A DNA stretch of 36,776 bases from Limisphaerales bacterium (GCA_003159675.1 PLQC01000124.1:1-36776), one strand, 5' to 3'. Counted from the first letter of the stretch, positions 1-8,354 are shown. A program made the numbers and translations. Notes: generated from the letters alone by a model not told the origin.

Positions 1-95
1 CGCGGCCTTCAGGCCGCTTCAGTGTCCGAGCGGGCAGAGACGAAACGAGGGACCTGTGGGCTTCCGAACGATGAAGCGGCGTAAACGCGAATGGC
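1..95 (+). repeat. Dispersed intergenic repeat, copy A
   Basis: This stretch matches 31588-31682 at about 88 of 95 positions by my count, and its central part (about 55-88) recurs at 5234-5268. It opens with a strong hairpin: stem GCGGCC at 2-7, loop TTCA, stem GGCCGC at 12-17. It lies just downstream of the minus-strand gene ending at 122, so it could also act as a transcription end signal, though no T run follows. The left boundary is cut by the window edge. Confidence 0.8.
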
Positions 96-121
96 GCTCC
101 GGGCTGCCCGCCGGATTCCGG

Positions 122-1033
122 TTACTGATTCGGCGTCATGTCTTCCATGAGCGCCAAAGCCGTTGCCTCGGTGATTTCATTCACACTAAAATTGCCCAGC
201 GTCGATGGCGGCACATGGCCCGTCACGTCCGATGACGAAGCCTGGCCCAGAATTTTGGAGTCCTTCAAACCGATGGCGGTGGCCTGGATGTCCGGAATCG
301 CGATGTCCTGGGTTCCGGAAATGGTCGGCACGGTGACGGTTTTGGAGGAGATCAGAACTTCGATCACGGCGTCGGCGATTTTCCCGATCGCTTCCCGGTC
401 TTTGCGCGCCTCGGGCGTGTCGGTCGTGCCGATGAACTCGTCGAGCGGTTTGTCCGCGATGAGCGCCGCCGCGACCTTTTGGTCCACGAGACTCGCGCCC
501 GCGTCGCGCAGAGGACGGCCGAACAGCCTTTCCACGTCGCGGACGGTTTGCTGGTCCGCCAGGGTCGGCTGGGCCTTGTCATCGGCCCTGTATTCGTTGC
601 TTTCGGTGCTCTTGACGGTGGAATCGGCGCTCGATCCGGCCGGATTGTCCTTGCGCGCGCTTTCGATGTTTTCGGAGCGGTGGACGAGCTTCATTGCCGG
701 CTGCTGGTTGACCAGCTCACGGTTTACGTAAATCAGGAAGCGCGGGCTGCCCAAGCCCGGGTAGGCGGCCTTGAAACGGCTGATGATATTCCGAGCCTGG
801 TCCGGGGTGACCAGGGTGGGTCCGCCGGCCAGAGCTTTCTGGTCATAGACGAAGACTTGCTTTGGGGGCGACTGCATCGTGGAGATCGGCGGCGGCTGTG
901 GCTGCACGACATAGTCGGCCGGCGGGGGGTTCGGCGGCGGCTGGTGCGGAAACGCAAGGGTGCCCTTCTGCGCGTGCGCCGACGGCAGAATCGCCAGCGC
1001 GGCAAACCAACTCAGAATCTTTAAAGTTTTCAT
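122..1033 (-). CDS. Secreted protein of unknown function in the lpoB operon
   Basis: 303 residues from the ATG at 1033. That start gives a clean signal peptide (MKTLKILSWFAALAILPSAH, cleavage near AHA-Q); longer frames use a TTG and add a non-signal N-terminus. A proline-rich linker (about residues 30-55) follows, then two conserved-looking blocks: one around PRFLIYVNRELV, and a C-terminal block with IPDIQATAIGLKDSKILGQA. The second resembles the short beta motifs seen in LpoB/CsgG-like periplasmic domains, but that is only an impression. The gene is last in a minus-strand run after ycfL (45 nt gap), so a role with LpoB at the outer membrane or in the periplasm is inferred from position. I do not recognise a named family. 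Confidence 0.8.
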   Translation of the reverse strand: MKTLKILSWFAALAILPSAHAQKGTLAFPHQPPPNPPPADYVVQPQPPPISTMQSPPKQVFVYDQKALAGGPTLVTPDQARNIISRFKAAYPGLGSPRFLIYVNRELVNQQPAMKLVHRSENIESARKDNPAGSSADSTVKSTESNEYRADDKAQPTLADQQTVRDVERLFGRPLRDAGASLVDQKVAAALIADKPLDEFIGTTDTPEARKDREAIGKIADAVIEVLISSKTVTVPTISGTQDIAIPDIQATAIGLKDSKILGQASSSDVTGHVPPSTLGNFSVNEITEATALALMEDMTPNQ

Positions 1034-1078
1034 AGCAGTTCCTGTTTTATAGCGTCCCTGTCCCGGGGTCAAACATCA

Positions 1079-1501
1079 TCAACGCGCGCGCCGGACGCGA
1101 ACGGTGTAGCGCACGACCTTGTCGTCCATCGAAATGAACTTTACATCTTCCTGGGCGTTTTCATCAAGAAACACATTCTGGAACGCGGTCGAGTCGGTCA
1201 CGAAGCCTTGCGCGTCTTTGAACTCGCAGTTGGCCTGGACGCGGACGGGGTGGTTTTCGCGGTTCCGAAGGTGCACGGCCACCTGCAACCGGTTGTCGGG
1301 CAGGCGCGTTTCCTGGATGCCGGGGCAGGTGACGGCGTCCTGCACGCGCTCATCCAGCAGCACAAGTGCGGTGTGGTTTTCCAGGTCGTTGACCGTCACG
1401 TTCACCGGCAGGTAAGCCCCGTGATCGTCCGGTCCGGTTTGGCAACCGGTCAGCAGGGCGAAGCAGGTCGAGGCAACCAGGGCAGACAGGATTCTTTTCA
1501 T
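1079..1501 (-). CDS. ycfL: YcfL-family lipoprotein (DUF1425-like)
   Basis: 140 residues. The ATG at 1501 overlaps the stop of the upstream gene as ATGA, which indicates translational coupling and fixes the start. It gives a lipoprotein signal with lipobox LLTGC (Cys20). The mature part is a single compact domain of the YcfL/DUF1425 type: a strand with NVTVNDLENHTALVLLDERV near its start, a paired-cysteine region (VTCPGIQE and VQANCEF) and a closing basic strand. In Escherichia coli ycfL lies directly beside lpoB, and here the same pair is separated only by a COG3014 gene. The molecular function of YcfL is not established; proximity suggests a link to the LpoB/PBP1B system. The call rests on fold-level resemblance plus synteny. 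Confidence 0.72.
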   Translation of the reverse strand: MKRILSALVASTCFALLTGCQTGPDDHGAYLPVNVTVNDLENHTALVLLDERVQDAVTCPGIQETRLPDNRLQVAVHLRNRENHPVRVQANCEFKDAQGFVTDSTAFQNVFLDENAQEDVKFISMDDKVVRYTVRVRRAR

Positions 1502-2676
1502 ACAGTTTGCGGTGTTAAGGATTTGTCGCTGACGAACACGACTTTGTCCTTCCCGTTGGAAGGAACGTTGAGGGTGATGGTTTTGGTCATATGCGGCAAC
1601 AGATTGCCGTATTGATCGAAGAATTCGACCCTGGCGGTGTGTGGTCCGGCCGGCAGCGACAGGCTCGCGAAGCTCAGATAGCGGGGAAGGTTGTCCCACG
1701 CCCGGATGTCTGCGGCGGCCGTGGTGCTGGCGGAAACGATTTTGCTCACCACACCGGCGGCGATCAGGCCAAGCCCGACTTCCTGGGACGTGCGGTCGCG
1801 CTGGCTGGCGGCGATGACGCCTGCGATGATCCCGACGTTTCCGGCGACGTCGGTGGACGTCTTGAAGACGGCCTTGTTCGCCAGGATGTGGTCCATCACG
1901 CGGCCGCCGCGGGTGGTCGCCTGAAAAAACAAATCGTCATAGGGCGTCGCGTGGGCGATCTGCCCGTCCACGCTGATCTCGGCCGAGTACACCGGCGAGG
2001 ACGGAACGCCGAAGCGCAGTTCCTCCCGATATTCGCCGGAGGCGTACTTGAATGGGCCGCGGCTGCAATCGACGAAGAACAACACGTTCGCCTTTGGATC
2101 CGGGGACGGCGGCTTGGCCAGGCGCGCCTCGGTTTCGACTCGCTTGAAGGCATCCGAGGCGTCGCCGCCCAGCTTCAGGGTGGCGAGGCCGTCGAGATAA
2201 TCGAGGATCGCGTAATCGGCGGCGTACTGGTGGTTCTCGGTGTCGGCGTCCTGGATTTCTGCGCTGCGAAAGCAGGCGCGCGCGTTGTCCGGTTCGCCGT
2301 CCATCCAGTAAAGAATGCCGCGATAATAATAAGCCATCACGCGCTCATACGGTTCGCCGATGAACGTCTTCGCGGATTCGGGGTGGAAATAGCTGCGGGC
2401 CAGCTTCGCCCCTTTGTCGGTCGAAATGCCGCCAGCCGTCGCCAGGGCGTCGTCGAGCAATTGCCGGGCGTAAGTGAACTGGCCGCGGTTCATCGCGGCC
2501 GCGGCGGTCCGGTATTGCCAAAGCACCCTGTCCTGAGACGGGCCGTTGGTGATCATCATCGGCCCGTCCACCATGATGTTACCCGTCAACGGGACCACGG
2601 TCGTCCGCGTGATGCACCCGGAGGTGATCACAAGAGCGGCGAGAACCGCGGCTTTGGAAATACGTTTTAAATCCAT
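1498..2676 (-). CDS. COG3014-like TPR-containing lipoprotein
   Basis: 392 residues starting at ATG 2676, with lipobox LVITSGC (Cys21), so it is probably anchored in the outer membrane facing the periplasm. Residues about 50-190 have helical-repeat character (MNRGQFTYARQLLDDAL, RGILYWMDGEPDNARACFRS), suggesting two or more TPR-like units. The C-terminal half holds beta-rich sequence and an Ala/Gly/Ile-rich hydrophobic patch near residues 285-320. COG3014 proteins commonly sit with LpoB and YcfL, which is the order here. No enzyme motif is visible; a scaffolding or assembly role is an inference. The gap to lpoB upstream is 47 nt, and its stop overlaps the ycfL start. Confidence 0.7.
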   Translation of the reverse strand: MDLKRISKAAVLAALVITSGCITRTTVVPLTGNIMVDGPMMITNGPSQDRVLWQYRTAAAAMNRGQFTYARQLLDDALATAGGISTDKGAKLARSYFHPESAKTFIGEPYERVMAYYYRGILYWMDGEPDNARACFRSAEIQDADTENHQYAADYAILDYLDGLATLKLGGDASDAFKRVETEARLAKPPSPDPKANVLFFVDCSRGPFKYASGEYREELRFGVPSSPVYSAEISVDGQIAHATPYDDLFFQATTRGGRVMDHILANKAVFKTSTDVAGNVGIIAGVIAASQRDRTSQEVGLGLIAAGVVSKIVSASTTAAADIRAWDNLPRYLSFASLSLPAGPHTARVEFFDQYGNLLPHMTKTITLNVPSNGKDKVVFVSDKSLTPQTV

Positions 2677-2723
2677 GGGAATAGCAACAACACCGGAATT
2701 CCGCCGGTGTCAACCGGCCGGCT

Positions 2724-3347
2724 CTAGCGGTACGCCGCGTCTTCGAGACCCTGCTTTTTGATCTCGGCCGAATCCTCCCAGATGATGTCGCTGGTGCGCG
2801 CGTCGATCAGTTGAAAGCTGTAAAGCACATAGTCGCTGGTGCCGGCGCCCGTGCGCGTGGTCATCCCGTCCAGCTTGCCGGTGAGGAAAAAGTCCGCTCC
2901 CTTGAACTCAACCACGTTCGGGTCGGAACTCGATGTGACCTGGCCGGATTGCTTGAGCTGGCGCTCGTGTTCGAGGGCGGCCATGCGCTCGCGCGCGAGG
3001 AAAATGACCTTGCCCTGCGACTTGCTGTTCAACTGGACCCGAATGCGGTCCAGAAAAATATCCTTGTTGATCGGAAAACGCGTGTTGTTCATCACCGGAT
3101 CCAACACGATCCTCGGCACGCCCTGCGCGTTGGTCACCTGCGGAATCCCCAGAATGCTGCGCGCCATCTTGTCCGTCACCATCACGAGATCCTGCGACTC
3201 GATCCCTGTGCCGGCGACAAAGCCCTGTTCGTCCGGTCGCATCTGGGTGGCGGCGACGCCCGAGGGGTTCTTGACACCGGAAGAAGCGCAGCCTGAAGCG
3301 AGCGCGGCAATGGCGAGCACGGCAATGGAAAGGCGATAATTCGTCAT
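2724..3347 (-). CDS. lpoB: LpoB-type penicillin-binding protein activator lipoprotein
   Basis: 207 residues from the ATG at 3347; a TTG 15 nt further upstream is in frame but would spoil the signal peptide. Lipobox ALASGC (Cys20) predicts outer-membrane attachment. The mature domain has the LpoB/YcfM arrangement: a segment before helix 1 (GIESQDLVMVTDKMARSIL), a strand and RFPINKDIFLDRIRVQL helix, then EFKGADFFLTGKLDGM and YSFQLIDARTSDIIWEDSAE. In enterobacteria LpoB crosses the periplasm and activates the bifunctional synthase PBP1B. The matching PBP is not in this window. The long disordered linker of E. coli LpoB is short here (about residues 21-45), so the reach to the inner membrane would be smaller. 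Confidence 0.82.
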   Translation of the reverse strand: MTNYRLSIAVLAIAALASGCASSGVKNPSGVAATQMRPDEQGFVAGTGIESQDLVMVTDKMARSILGIPQVTNAQGVPRIVLDPVMNNTRFPINKDIFLDRIRVQLNSKSQGKVIFLARERMAALEHERQLKQSGQVTSSSDPNVVEFKGADFFLTGKLDGMTTRTGAGTSDYVLYSFQLIDARTSDIIWEDSAEIKKQGLEDAAYR

Positions 3348-3388
3348 AATCTTGAGTTTCAAGGTTCGAACATTGGGTTTCAGGTTGT

Positions 3389-3982
3389 TTACCGGCCGAA
3401 CAGACTGTTGGCGCTGCTCATCGAACCGGCGCTGCGGAAGGCGGACGTCGTGGCGGGATCGCTCCGCAGTTGCGGCGCGGCGGCAGCCGTTGGCGCATCG
3501 TTCACCGTCGGCGCGTTGGGGATGGTGGCGGGTCGCATATACGAGACCGGCGGCGCTGCATAATAAGCCCGTTCATTCACACGGGCGTCGTGCTCGGCCA
3601 GGCTTCCAAGCAGCAGACCCGCAGCCGCGCCGATGCCCGCCCCCTCCCAGCCTTGATGATGGATGCTGTTGCCGATCAACCCGCCCGTCAGCGCGCCCAG
3701 CAGGGTGCCGTCCACGGCGTAGTTCGGCTGCGTGTAAGCACAGCCAGAACCGTAGGCAGGAGAATAATCATAGCTGTAGGCGGGATAAGAGTAATACCCG
3801 GGCCACGCATAACCGTAGCCGGGATAGGCTCCATAGTAAAACGAGACTGCCGGAAAGTAACCCCATCCATGGTATCCCCAACCACGATACCCCCAGCCGC
3901 CGCGGCCAAAAGAACCGTGGCCGCCCGCCTGGGCGCTCAAACTTCCAATCGCGAGCAATAGTGTGAAAACAAGCTTTTTCAT
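3389..3982 (-). CDS. Secreted glycine-zipper protein
   Basis: 197 residues, ATG at 3982, signal peptide ending near SAQA-GG. Residues about 20-85 are rich in Gly, Tyr and Trp ([18 protein letters not shown]), followed by a glycine-zipper segment of alternating small residues ([15 protein letters not shown], then [20 protein letters not shown]) typical of periplasmic or outer-membrane-associated glycine-zipper domains. The C-terminus is an Ala/Pro/Ser-rich tail. It precedes lpoB by 41 nt on the same strand and is probably the first gene of the envelope run. The zipper can insert in or pack on membranes; a specific role is not known. Confidence 0.78.
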   Translation of the reverse strand: MKKLVFTLLLAIGSLSAQAGGHGSFGRGGWGYRGWGYHGWGYFPAVSFYYGAYPGYGYAWPGYYSYPAYSYDYSPAYGSGCAYTQPNYAVDGTLLGALTGGLIGNSIHHQGWEGAGIGAAAGLLLGSLAEHDARVNERAYYAAPPVSYMRPATIPNAPTVNDAPTAAAAPQLRSDPATTSAFRSAGSMSSANSLFGR

Positions 3983-4100
3983 AAGCCAACCATCATTTGG
4001 ACGCTTCAGGGGTCCGTTTATTCGGCAAATTCACCTTACCACCGATAGGAACCGTCACAAGGTATTGATTTGTGAGCGCAGAAACAGTTCAATCTTCAAC
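3983..4100. promoter_or_regulatory. Divergent intergenic region, envelope operon / hisF
   Basis: 118 nt between two divergently transcribed genes, relatively AT-rich compared with its flanks. It must hold at least the promoter for the minus-strand envelope run and probably one for hisF. I cannot assign convincing -35/-10 boxes or an operator. No clear Shine-Dalgarno precedes hisF. Confidence 0.4.
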
Positions 4101-4874
4101 ATGCTGGCCAAACGAGTCATTCCCTGCCTGGACGTGCACGCCGGTCAGGTCACGCGCGGCGTCCGGTTCGGCAAAGCCGAAGCGGGCGAGCTGCGCAACG
4201 TGGGCGACCCCGTCGAACTCGCGCTGCGCTACAACGAACAGGGTGCCGATGAAATGGTTTTCTTCGACATCACCGCCAGCGCGCACGGGCGTGCGACGAT
4301 GGTGGACGTGATCGAGCGCGCCGCCGACCAATGCTTCATGCCGCTGACCGTCGGCGGCGGCCTGCGATCGGTCGAGGACATGCACGCCATGCTCCGCGCC
4401 GGCGCGGACAAAATCAGCATCAACTCGTCCGCGCTGGCGAACCCCGACCTGATCCGGACCGGGGCGGAAAAATTCGGCAGCCAGTGCATCGTGGTATCGA
4501 TCGACGCGAAAAAAGTTGCGCCTGACAAGTGGGCGGTTTTTTCGCACGGCGGGCGCAGGGCGACCGGGCTGGAGGCGGTCGAATGGGCCCGGCGCGCGGT
4601 GTCCCTCGGGGCCGGCGAGATCGTGCTGAACAGCATTGATGCCGACGGCACGAAGGCCGGGTTTGACTTGGTGATCACGCGCCGAATCAGCGAGGCGGTG
4701 GGCGTACCCGTGGTGGCGAGCGGCGGCGCGGGCACACTCGAGCACATGGCGGCTGTGCTGCTCGAAGGCAAAGCCGACGCCGTCCTCGCGGCGAGCATTT
4801 TTCATTTCGGCGAATTCACCGTGAGCGATGTGAAACGGTTTCTGGCGAAGCAGAACATTCCGGTGAGGTTGTAA
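4101..4874 (+). CDS. hisF: Imidazole glycerol phosphate synthase subunit HisF
   Basis: 257 residues. The ATG at 4101 gives the canonical N-terminus [11 protein letters not shown]; an in-frame upstream extension has no family match. HisF is the cyclase half of the HisH/HisF complex: it uses glutaminase-derived ammonia to turn PRFAR into imidazole glycerol phosphate and AICAR. The catalytic aspartates are present: Asp11 (CLDV) and Asp135 (SIDAKK). Phosphate-binding loops [20 protein letters not shown] and ASGGAGT are all recognisable along the (beta/alpha)8 barrel. hisH is not adjacent. Four nucleotides separate it from the downstream membrane gene, so the two are co-transcribed. Confidence 0.96.
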   Translation: MLAKRVIPCLDVHAGQVTRGVRFGKAEAGELRNVGDPVELALRYNEQGADEMVFFDITASAHGRATMVDVIERAADQCFMPLTVGGGLRSVEDMHAMLRAGADKISINSSALANPDLIRTGAEKFGSQCIVVSIDAKKVAPDKWAVFSHGGRRATGLEAVEWARRAVSLGAGEIVLNSIDADGTKAGFDLVITRRISEAVGVPVVASGGAGTLEHMAAVLLEGKADAVLAASIFHFGEFTVSDVKRFLAKQNIPVRL

Positions 4875-4878
4875 CAGT

Positions 4879-5235
4879 ATGAACGATCTAACCCAATCCC
4901 GCTGGCTGCCGATTGTGCTGCTGACGTGTTCGAACATTTTCATGACCGTTGCCTGGTACGGTCATTTGAAATTCAAAAGCAAACCGCTGCTGCTGGTGAT
5001 CCTGGTCAGTTGGGGGATTGCATTTTTTGAATACCTTCTGCAAGTGCCGGCCAATCGCTGGGGCAACTCCGTTTACACGGCCACCCAGTTGAAAATCATC
5101 CAGGAAATCATCACGCTCACCGTGTTTTGCGGCTTTGCGGTGCTTTACCTGAACGAGAAACTCCGCTGGAACCATTTTGCGGCATTCCTGTGCATCGTTG
5201 CGGCGGTGGCGTTTACGTTCCTGCCAAAGGATTGA
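4879..5235 (+). CDS. DUF486 family small membrane protein
   Basis: 118 residues with four predicted membrane helices (about 10-30, 36-52, 71-90, 97-115). It matches the DUF486 family of small DMT-superfamily-like proteins; marker segments are FMTVAWYGHLKFK, WGIAFFEYLLQVPANR and the helix-rich end LNEKLRWNHFAAFLCI. Substrate is unknown. It follows hisF by 4 nt, an accidental-looking pairing, as DUF486 genes have no known histidine link. Its stop codon (5233-5235) falls on the first bases of a dispersed repeat, so the repeat may have helped define the present C-terminus. Confidence 0.88.
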   Translation: MNDLTQSRWLPIVLLTCSNIFMTVAWYGHLKFKSKPLLLVILVSWGIAFFEYLLQVPANRWGNSVYTATQLKIIQEIITLTVFCGFAVLYLNEKLRWNHFAAFLCIVAAVAFTFLPKD

Positions 5236-5268
5236 CCTGTGAGCTTCCGAACGATGAAGCGCCGTAAA
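5234..5268 (+). repeat. Dispersed repeat copy B, left module
   Basis: Matches copy A at 51-84 and copy C at 31640-31671 through GACCTGTG, CTTCCGAACGATGAAGC and GTAAA. It overlaps the DUF486 stop codon. The rest of the repeat resumes after a palindromic insertion, at about 5451. Confidence 0.75.
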
Positions 5269-5450
5269 GAGGCTGTGTGAAAAATGGGTGGAACGGGCGA
5301 CTCGCCGACCGGAAGAGCTGGACGACCGACGACACTTTGGCCTGAATTTCGAGTCGGGCGCCCGTTTTGGTTCCCGGTTCCGTCCGGCGGGTCGCCGGCC
5401 AGCACGGGCCAGTGGCCCGTTCCACCCATTCCAGTTTTTCACACAGGCTC
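5269..5450. mobile_element. MITE-like palindromic element inserted in repeat copy B
   Basis: About 182 bp with long inverted ends. The left end, 5269-5298 (GAGGCTGTGTGAAAAA then TGGGTGGAACGGGC), pairs with 5415-5450 read on the other strand (GAGCCTGTGTGAAAAA, six extra bases, then TGGGTGGAACGGGC). No transposase frame is inside, so any movement would need an enzyme from elsewhere. Open frames that cross it on both strands are proline/glycine-rich and look spurious. Its position between two halves of another repeat argues for insertion. Confidence 0.65.
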
Positions 5451-5502
5451 CAAACGCCGCGCTCCGGCCTGTTTGCAATCGGTGGCAGTGTCGGGATGCG
5501 CA
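5451..5502 (+). repeat. Dispersed repeat copy B, right module
   Basis: AAACGCCGCGCTCCGG resembles copy A around 84-101, and GGCCTGTTTGCAATCG followed by GGCAGT matches copy C at 31679-31702. Together with 5234-5268 it rebuilds one continuous repeat once the palindromic element is removed. The remaining bases up to 5569 hold the hisI leader; no gene is seen. Confidence 0.7.
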
Positions 5503-5569
5503 TCCCGGAGACCCCGGCCGCACTTTCAGCTTTGTATCCCGGGGTCCTTTATGCTGAAATGAGTGTCAG

Positions 5570-5959
5570 ATGAGTTTTTTTGATTACTTGAAGTTCGACG
5601 CGAACGGCCTGATGCCGGCCATCATCCAGGAACAGAAAACCGGCCGCGTCCTGATGATGGCATGGATGAACCGGGCGTCGTTGGAGAAAACCATTGAAAC
5701 CGGCAAGACGCATTTCTGGAGCCGGTCGCGCCAGAAATTCTGGATGAAGGGTGAATCCAGCGGTCACACCCAGGCGGTCAGGAAGATTGCGTTTGATTGC
5801 GACGGGGACACGCTCCTGATTGAAGTGGAGCAGATCGGCGCTGCGTGCCACGAAGGTTACCAGTCCTGCTTCTTCCGGTCGGTTCAAGGCGGCGGGGCCG
5901 GCGTTGAAGTAACCGAGCCGCAACTCGAAACGCCCGAGCAGATCTATGGGAAGAAATGA
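5570..5959 (+). CDS. hisI: Phosphoribosyl-AMP cyclohydrolase HisI
   Basis: 129 residues, a stand-alone HisI without a fused HisE domain. It opens the adenine ring of PR-AMP in the third step of histidine synthesis. Family motifs are complete: [39 protein letters not shown], the Mg-binding Asp cluster FDCDGDTLL, and the zinc cysteines in [13 protein letters not shown]. Start at ATG 5570 matches the usual HisI N-terminus ([15 protein letters not shown]). It is separated from hisF by DUF486 and a repeat block, so the histidine genes here are scattered rather than in one operon. The next gene starts 89 nt later. Confidence 0.95.
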   Translation: MSFFDYLKFDANGLMPAIIQEQKTGRVLMMAWMNRASLEKTIETGKTHFWSRSRQKFWMKGESSGHTQAVRKIAFDCDGDTLLIEVEQIGAACHEGYQSCFFRSVQGGGAGVEVTEPQLETPEQIYGKK

Positions 5960-6048
5960 TGAAGGATGAATGCAAAATGAAGAAGGCCCCTCCGAGCACA
6001 GAATCCGGTCGTTTCTGCATTCCTCATTCTGCCTCCTGCCTTTGATCC
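5951..6048. repeat. Degenerate short-period repeat after hisI
   Basis: Imperfect runs of ATGAAGGATGAATGCAAAAT type on the plus strand meet the complementary type (TTCTGCATTCCTCATTCTGC) on the right, giving a loose inverted arrangement around a GC-rich centre. It includes the last codons of hisI. The composition (repeated GAATGCA / CATTC words) differs from both neighbouring genes. No gene is seen. Confidence 0.4.
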
Positions 6049-6684
6049 ATGGATGACTTCGTTCCATTTGCCAGCCGCGATTACTGGCTGTTCTTCCTGG
6101 TGCTCTTCGCCTCGCGCGGGATGGATTTCCTGAGCACGTGGATCGCCACGCCGAACCTCGTCCTGGAGGGAAACCCGATTGCGAAAAAACTCGGCTGGCG
6201 CTGGGGCATCGCCCTGAACCTCGCGGTCTGCTTCGCCCTGGCGTTCTGGCCGGTGTCGGCCGTCGCCGTCGGCACCACCAGCACCCTGGTGGCGGCCCGC
6301 AATTTCCAGTCCGCCTGGCTGATGCGCTCGTTGGGCGAGGAAATCTATCGCGACTGGCACATCGCGCGCATCCGTGAAACCCGGATCACGCTCTACCTTT
6401 TTTGCCTGGCCGGAAACACCGTGCTGATGGCCGCCGTGGGTGTCGGGATGATCTGTTTCAGCGACCGGGTGCTGATCCCCTTTGCCATGGGATTGGGCAT
6501 CATCGCTTACGCCGTCGCGGTGGCGTTTTACACCACGCTTGCGGTCTGGCGCCTGCATCGGGCGGCTCGCCGGGACGGCGCCCTGGAACAAGCGCGGGTC
6601 CGAATCGCCAACGGCGTTGTTGCCGGGAAGCCGGGCAACGGCGCGCCGCACCCCTGGGAAGAATTCAGTTGCGGGAAAAAATGA
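6049..6684 (+). CDS. Membrane protein of unknown function, four predicted helices
   Basis: 211 residues with helices at about 13-32, 52-75, 118-139 and 146-170, then a basic cytoplasmic tail. The segment SRGMDFLSTWIATPNLVLEG followed by NPIAKKLGW resembles the conserved start of small integral-membrane families of the DUF5658 kind (Asp-Xaa-Xaa-Ser/Thr in helix 1, Asn-Pro after it); I offer that as a hint only. It ends 19 nt before trpE and is probably co-transcribed with it, but no functional link to tryptophan synthesis is evident. Confidence 0.75.
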   Translation: MDDFVPFASRDYWLFFLVLFASRGMDFLSTWIATPNLVLEGNPIAKKLGWRWGIALNLAVCFALAFWPVSAVAVGTTSTLVAARNFQSAWLMRSLGEEIYRDWHIARIRETRITLYLFCLAGNTVLMAAVGVGMICFSDRVLIPFAMGLGIIAYAVAVAFYTTLAVWRLHRAARRDGALEQARVRIANGVVAGKPGNGAPHPWEEFSCGKK

Positions 6685-6703
6685 CCGGGACACCGGTGGC
6701 ACC

Positions 6704-8278
6704 ATGGATTTACCCAAACTGGATGAGTTTCTGAAATTGGTCGCGCAGGGAAACCTGATCCCGGTCACACGCCGTTTGCTGGCCGATATTGAAACGCCGC
6801 TCTCCGCCTATCGCAAAATACGCGGGCCGGGCGAATCGTTCCTGTTCGAATCGGTCGAAGGCGGCGAACATCTGGGGCGCTATTCGTTCGTGGGCTGCAA
6901 CCCGCGCGCCATCGTCCGGCAGGACGGCAGCCGAGTTGCGGTCATCGAAAACGGGAAGGTGGTTGAAGCCTTTGAGGTTTCACCCCATCCCGGTGGCGAC
7001 GCGCCGCCGCGCGCCCAAGCCGATCCGTACGCAATCCCTCCCGCGCTCACCGTCAGGGACGGACTGGAAGTCGTCGAACGCGTGATGAAAAAATATCGCG
7101 CGGTGCCGGTGCCGGGGCTGCCCCGCTTCACGGGCGGGGCGATAGGATTCATCGGCTACGAGTTCATCCACGACGTCGAACCTGTCGTCCCGCGCCCACC
7201 GCGCGACGAATTGGGCACGCCGACCCTGTATTTCCTCATCGCCGACCAACTGTTGATTTTCGATCGCGTCGCGCAGACGATCACGGTTCTGGTCAATGCC
7301 GTCCTCGACGACGCCGGCAGCCCGGCCGAGGCTTACGAGAACGCTGTCGCTGAAATCGACCGGTTGGTCGCGTTGCTCGAACAGCCGAGCGAACATCGTC
7401 CCGTCAGTGTGCCCGACCCGGTGCCCTCGATCCCCTTCGAATCGAACGTGCCCAGGGAAACGTTCTCTGCGAACGTGTTGAAGGCCAAGGAATACATCGT
7501 CGCGGGCGACATCATCCAGGTGGTCGGGTCACAACGGTTCTCCACGCCCGTCAAGGCCTCGCCCATCGACATTTATCGGGCCGCCCGCTCGATCAATCCC
7601 TCGCCGTACATGTTCCTGCTCGAACTCAACGGCTTTTCACTGGTGGGCGCGTCGCCGGAAATCCACGTGCGCTGCGAGGACCGGCGGATCGAGATCCGCC
7701 CGATTGCCGGCACGCGGCCCCGCGGCAGGACGCCGGACGAGGACGCCGCGCTCGAAAGGGAATTGCTGGCCGATCCCAAGGAACGCGCCGAGCACGTCAT
7801 GCTCGTGGACCTGGCCCGGAATGACCTCGGCCGAGTGTGCGACTTCGGCAGCGTCCAGGTGAAGGACCTGATGATCATCGAGCGTTACAGCCATGTCATG
7901 CACATCGTGTCGCAGGTGGAAGGAAAGCTTTCGGCGGATCGGACAACGTATGATCTGATGCGCGCGACGTTTCCCGCCGGGACGCTCAGCGGCGCCCCGA
8001 AGATCCGCGCCATGCAGATCATCGCCGAACTCGAGCAGACGTCGCGCGGCCCGTATGGCGGCTGCGTCGGCTATTTCTCGTTCAATGGCAATCTGGACTG
8101 CTGCATCACGATCCGGACCGCCCTCCTCAAGGGGGGAAAGGCCTACGTGCAGGCCGGCGGCGGTTGGGTGAACGATTCGACCCCCGACGCCGAGTACCAG
8201 GAGACGGTCAACAAGGCCAAGGCGATGCTCAAGGCGGTGGCGCTGGCTGAGAATTTCAAGACCTATTCCACCCACTGA
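6704..8278 (+). CDS. trpE: Anthranilate synthase component I
   Basis: 524 residues. The ATG at 6704 (MDLPKLDEFLKLVAQGNLIP) is preferred; the frame is open further upstream but there overlaps the previous gene. TrpE converts chorismate to anthranilate using ammonia from TrpG. The N-terminal regulatory domain carries FLFESVEGGEHLGRYSFVG, containing the ES element used for tryptophan feedback binding. The chorismate-binding domain has SPEIHVR, EIRPIAGTRPRG, HVMLVDLARNDLGRV, PAGTLSGAPKIRAM and YGGCVGYFSFNG. These favour TrpE over PabB, although the two are related. trpG is not in the window. No attenuator-like leader peptide is seen upstream. Confidence 0.93.
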   Translation: MDLPKLDEFLKLVAQGNLIPVTRRLLADIETPLSAYRKIRGPGESFLFESVEGGEHLGRYSFVGCNPRAIVRQDGSRVAVIENGKVVEAFEVSPHPGGDAPPRAQADPYAIPPALTVRDGLEVVERVMKKYRAVPVPGLPRFTGGAIGFIGYEFIHDVEPVVPRPPRDELGTPTLYFLIADQLLIFDRVAQTITVLVNAVLDDAGSPAEAYENAVAEIDRLVALLEQPSEHRPVSVPDPVPSIPFESNVPRETFSANVLKAKEYIVAGDIIQVVGSQRFSTPVKASPIDIYRAARSINPSPYMFLLELNGFSLVGASPEIHVRCEDRRIEIRPIAGTRPRGRTPDEDAALERELLADPKERAEHVMLVDLARNDLGRVCDFGSVQVKDLMIIERYSHVMHIVSQVEGKLSADRTTYDLMRATFPAGTLSGAPKIRAMQIIAELEQTSRGPYGGCVGYFSFNGNLDCCITIRTALLKGGKAYVQAGGGWVNDSTPDAEYQETVNKAKAMLKAVALAENFKTYSTH

Positions 8279-8354
8279 ATGCGGGGCCATGGCTGATTCA
8301 TGACGGGGTGGGGGCCGTCCCCAGTGAGGTTTGCACGCAAAACTCCACGAATCC

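Noticed and set aside
1591-2670. 359-codon open frame on the plus strand
   Set aside because: Antisense to the COG3014 lipoprotein gene, which has a lipobox and operon context.
5284-5562. Open frames across the palindromic element on both strands (about 90 codons)
   Set aside because: They follow the inverted repeat structure itself and are Pro/Gly/Arg-rich. Similar peptides arise from the repeat at 31600-31692, so they are translations of repeat DNA and not genes.
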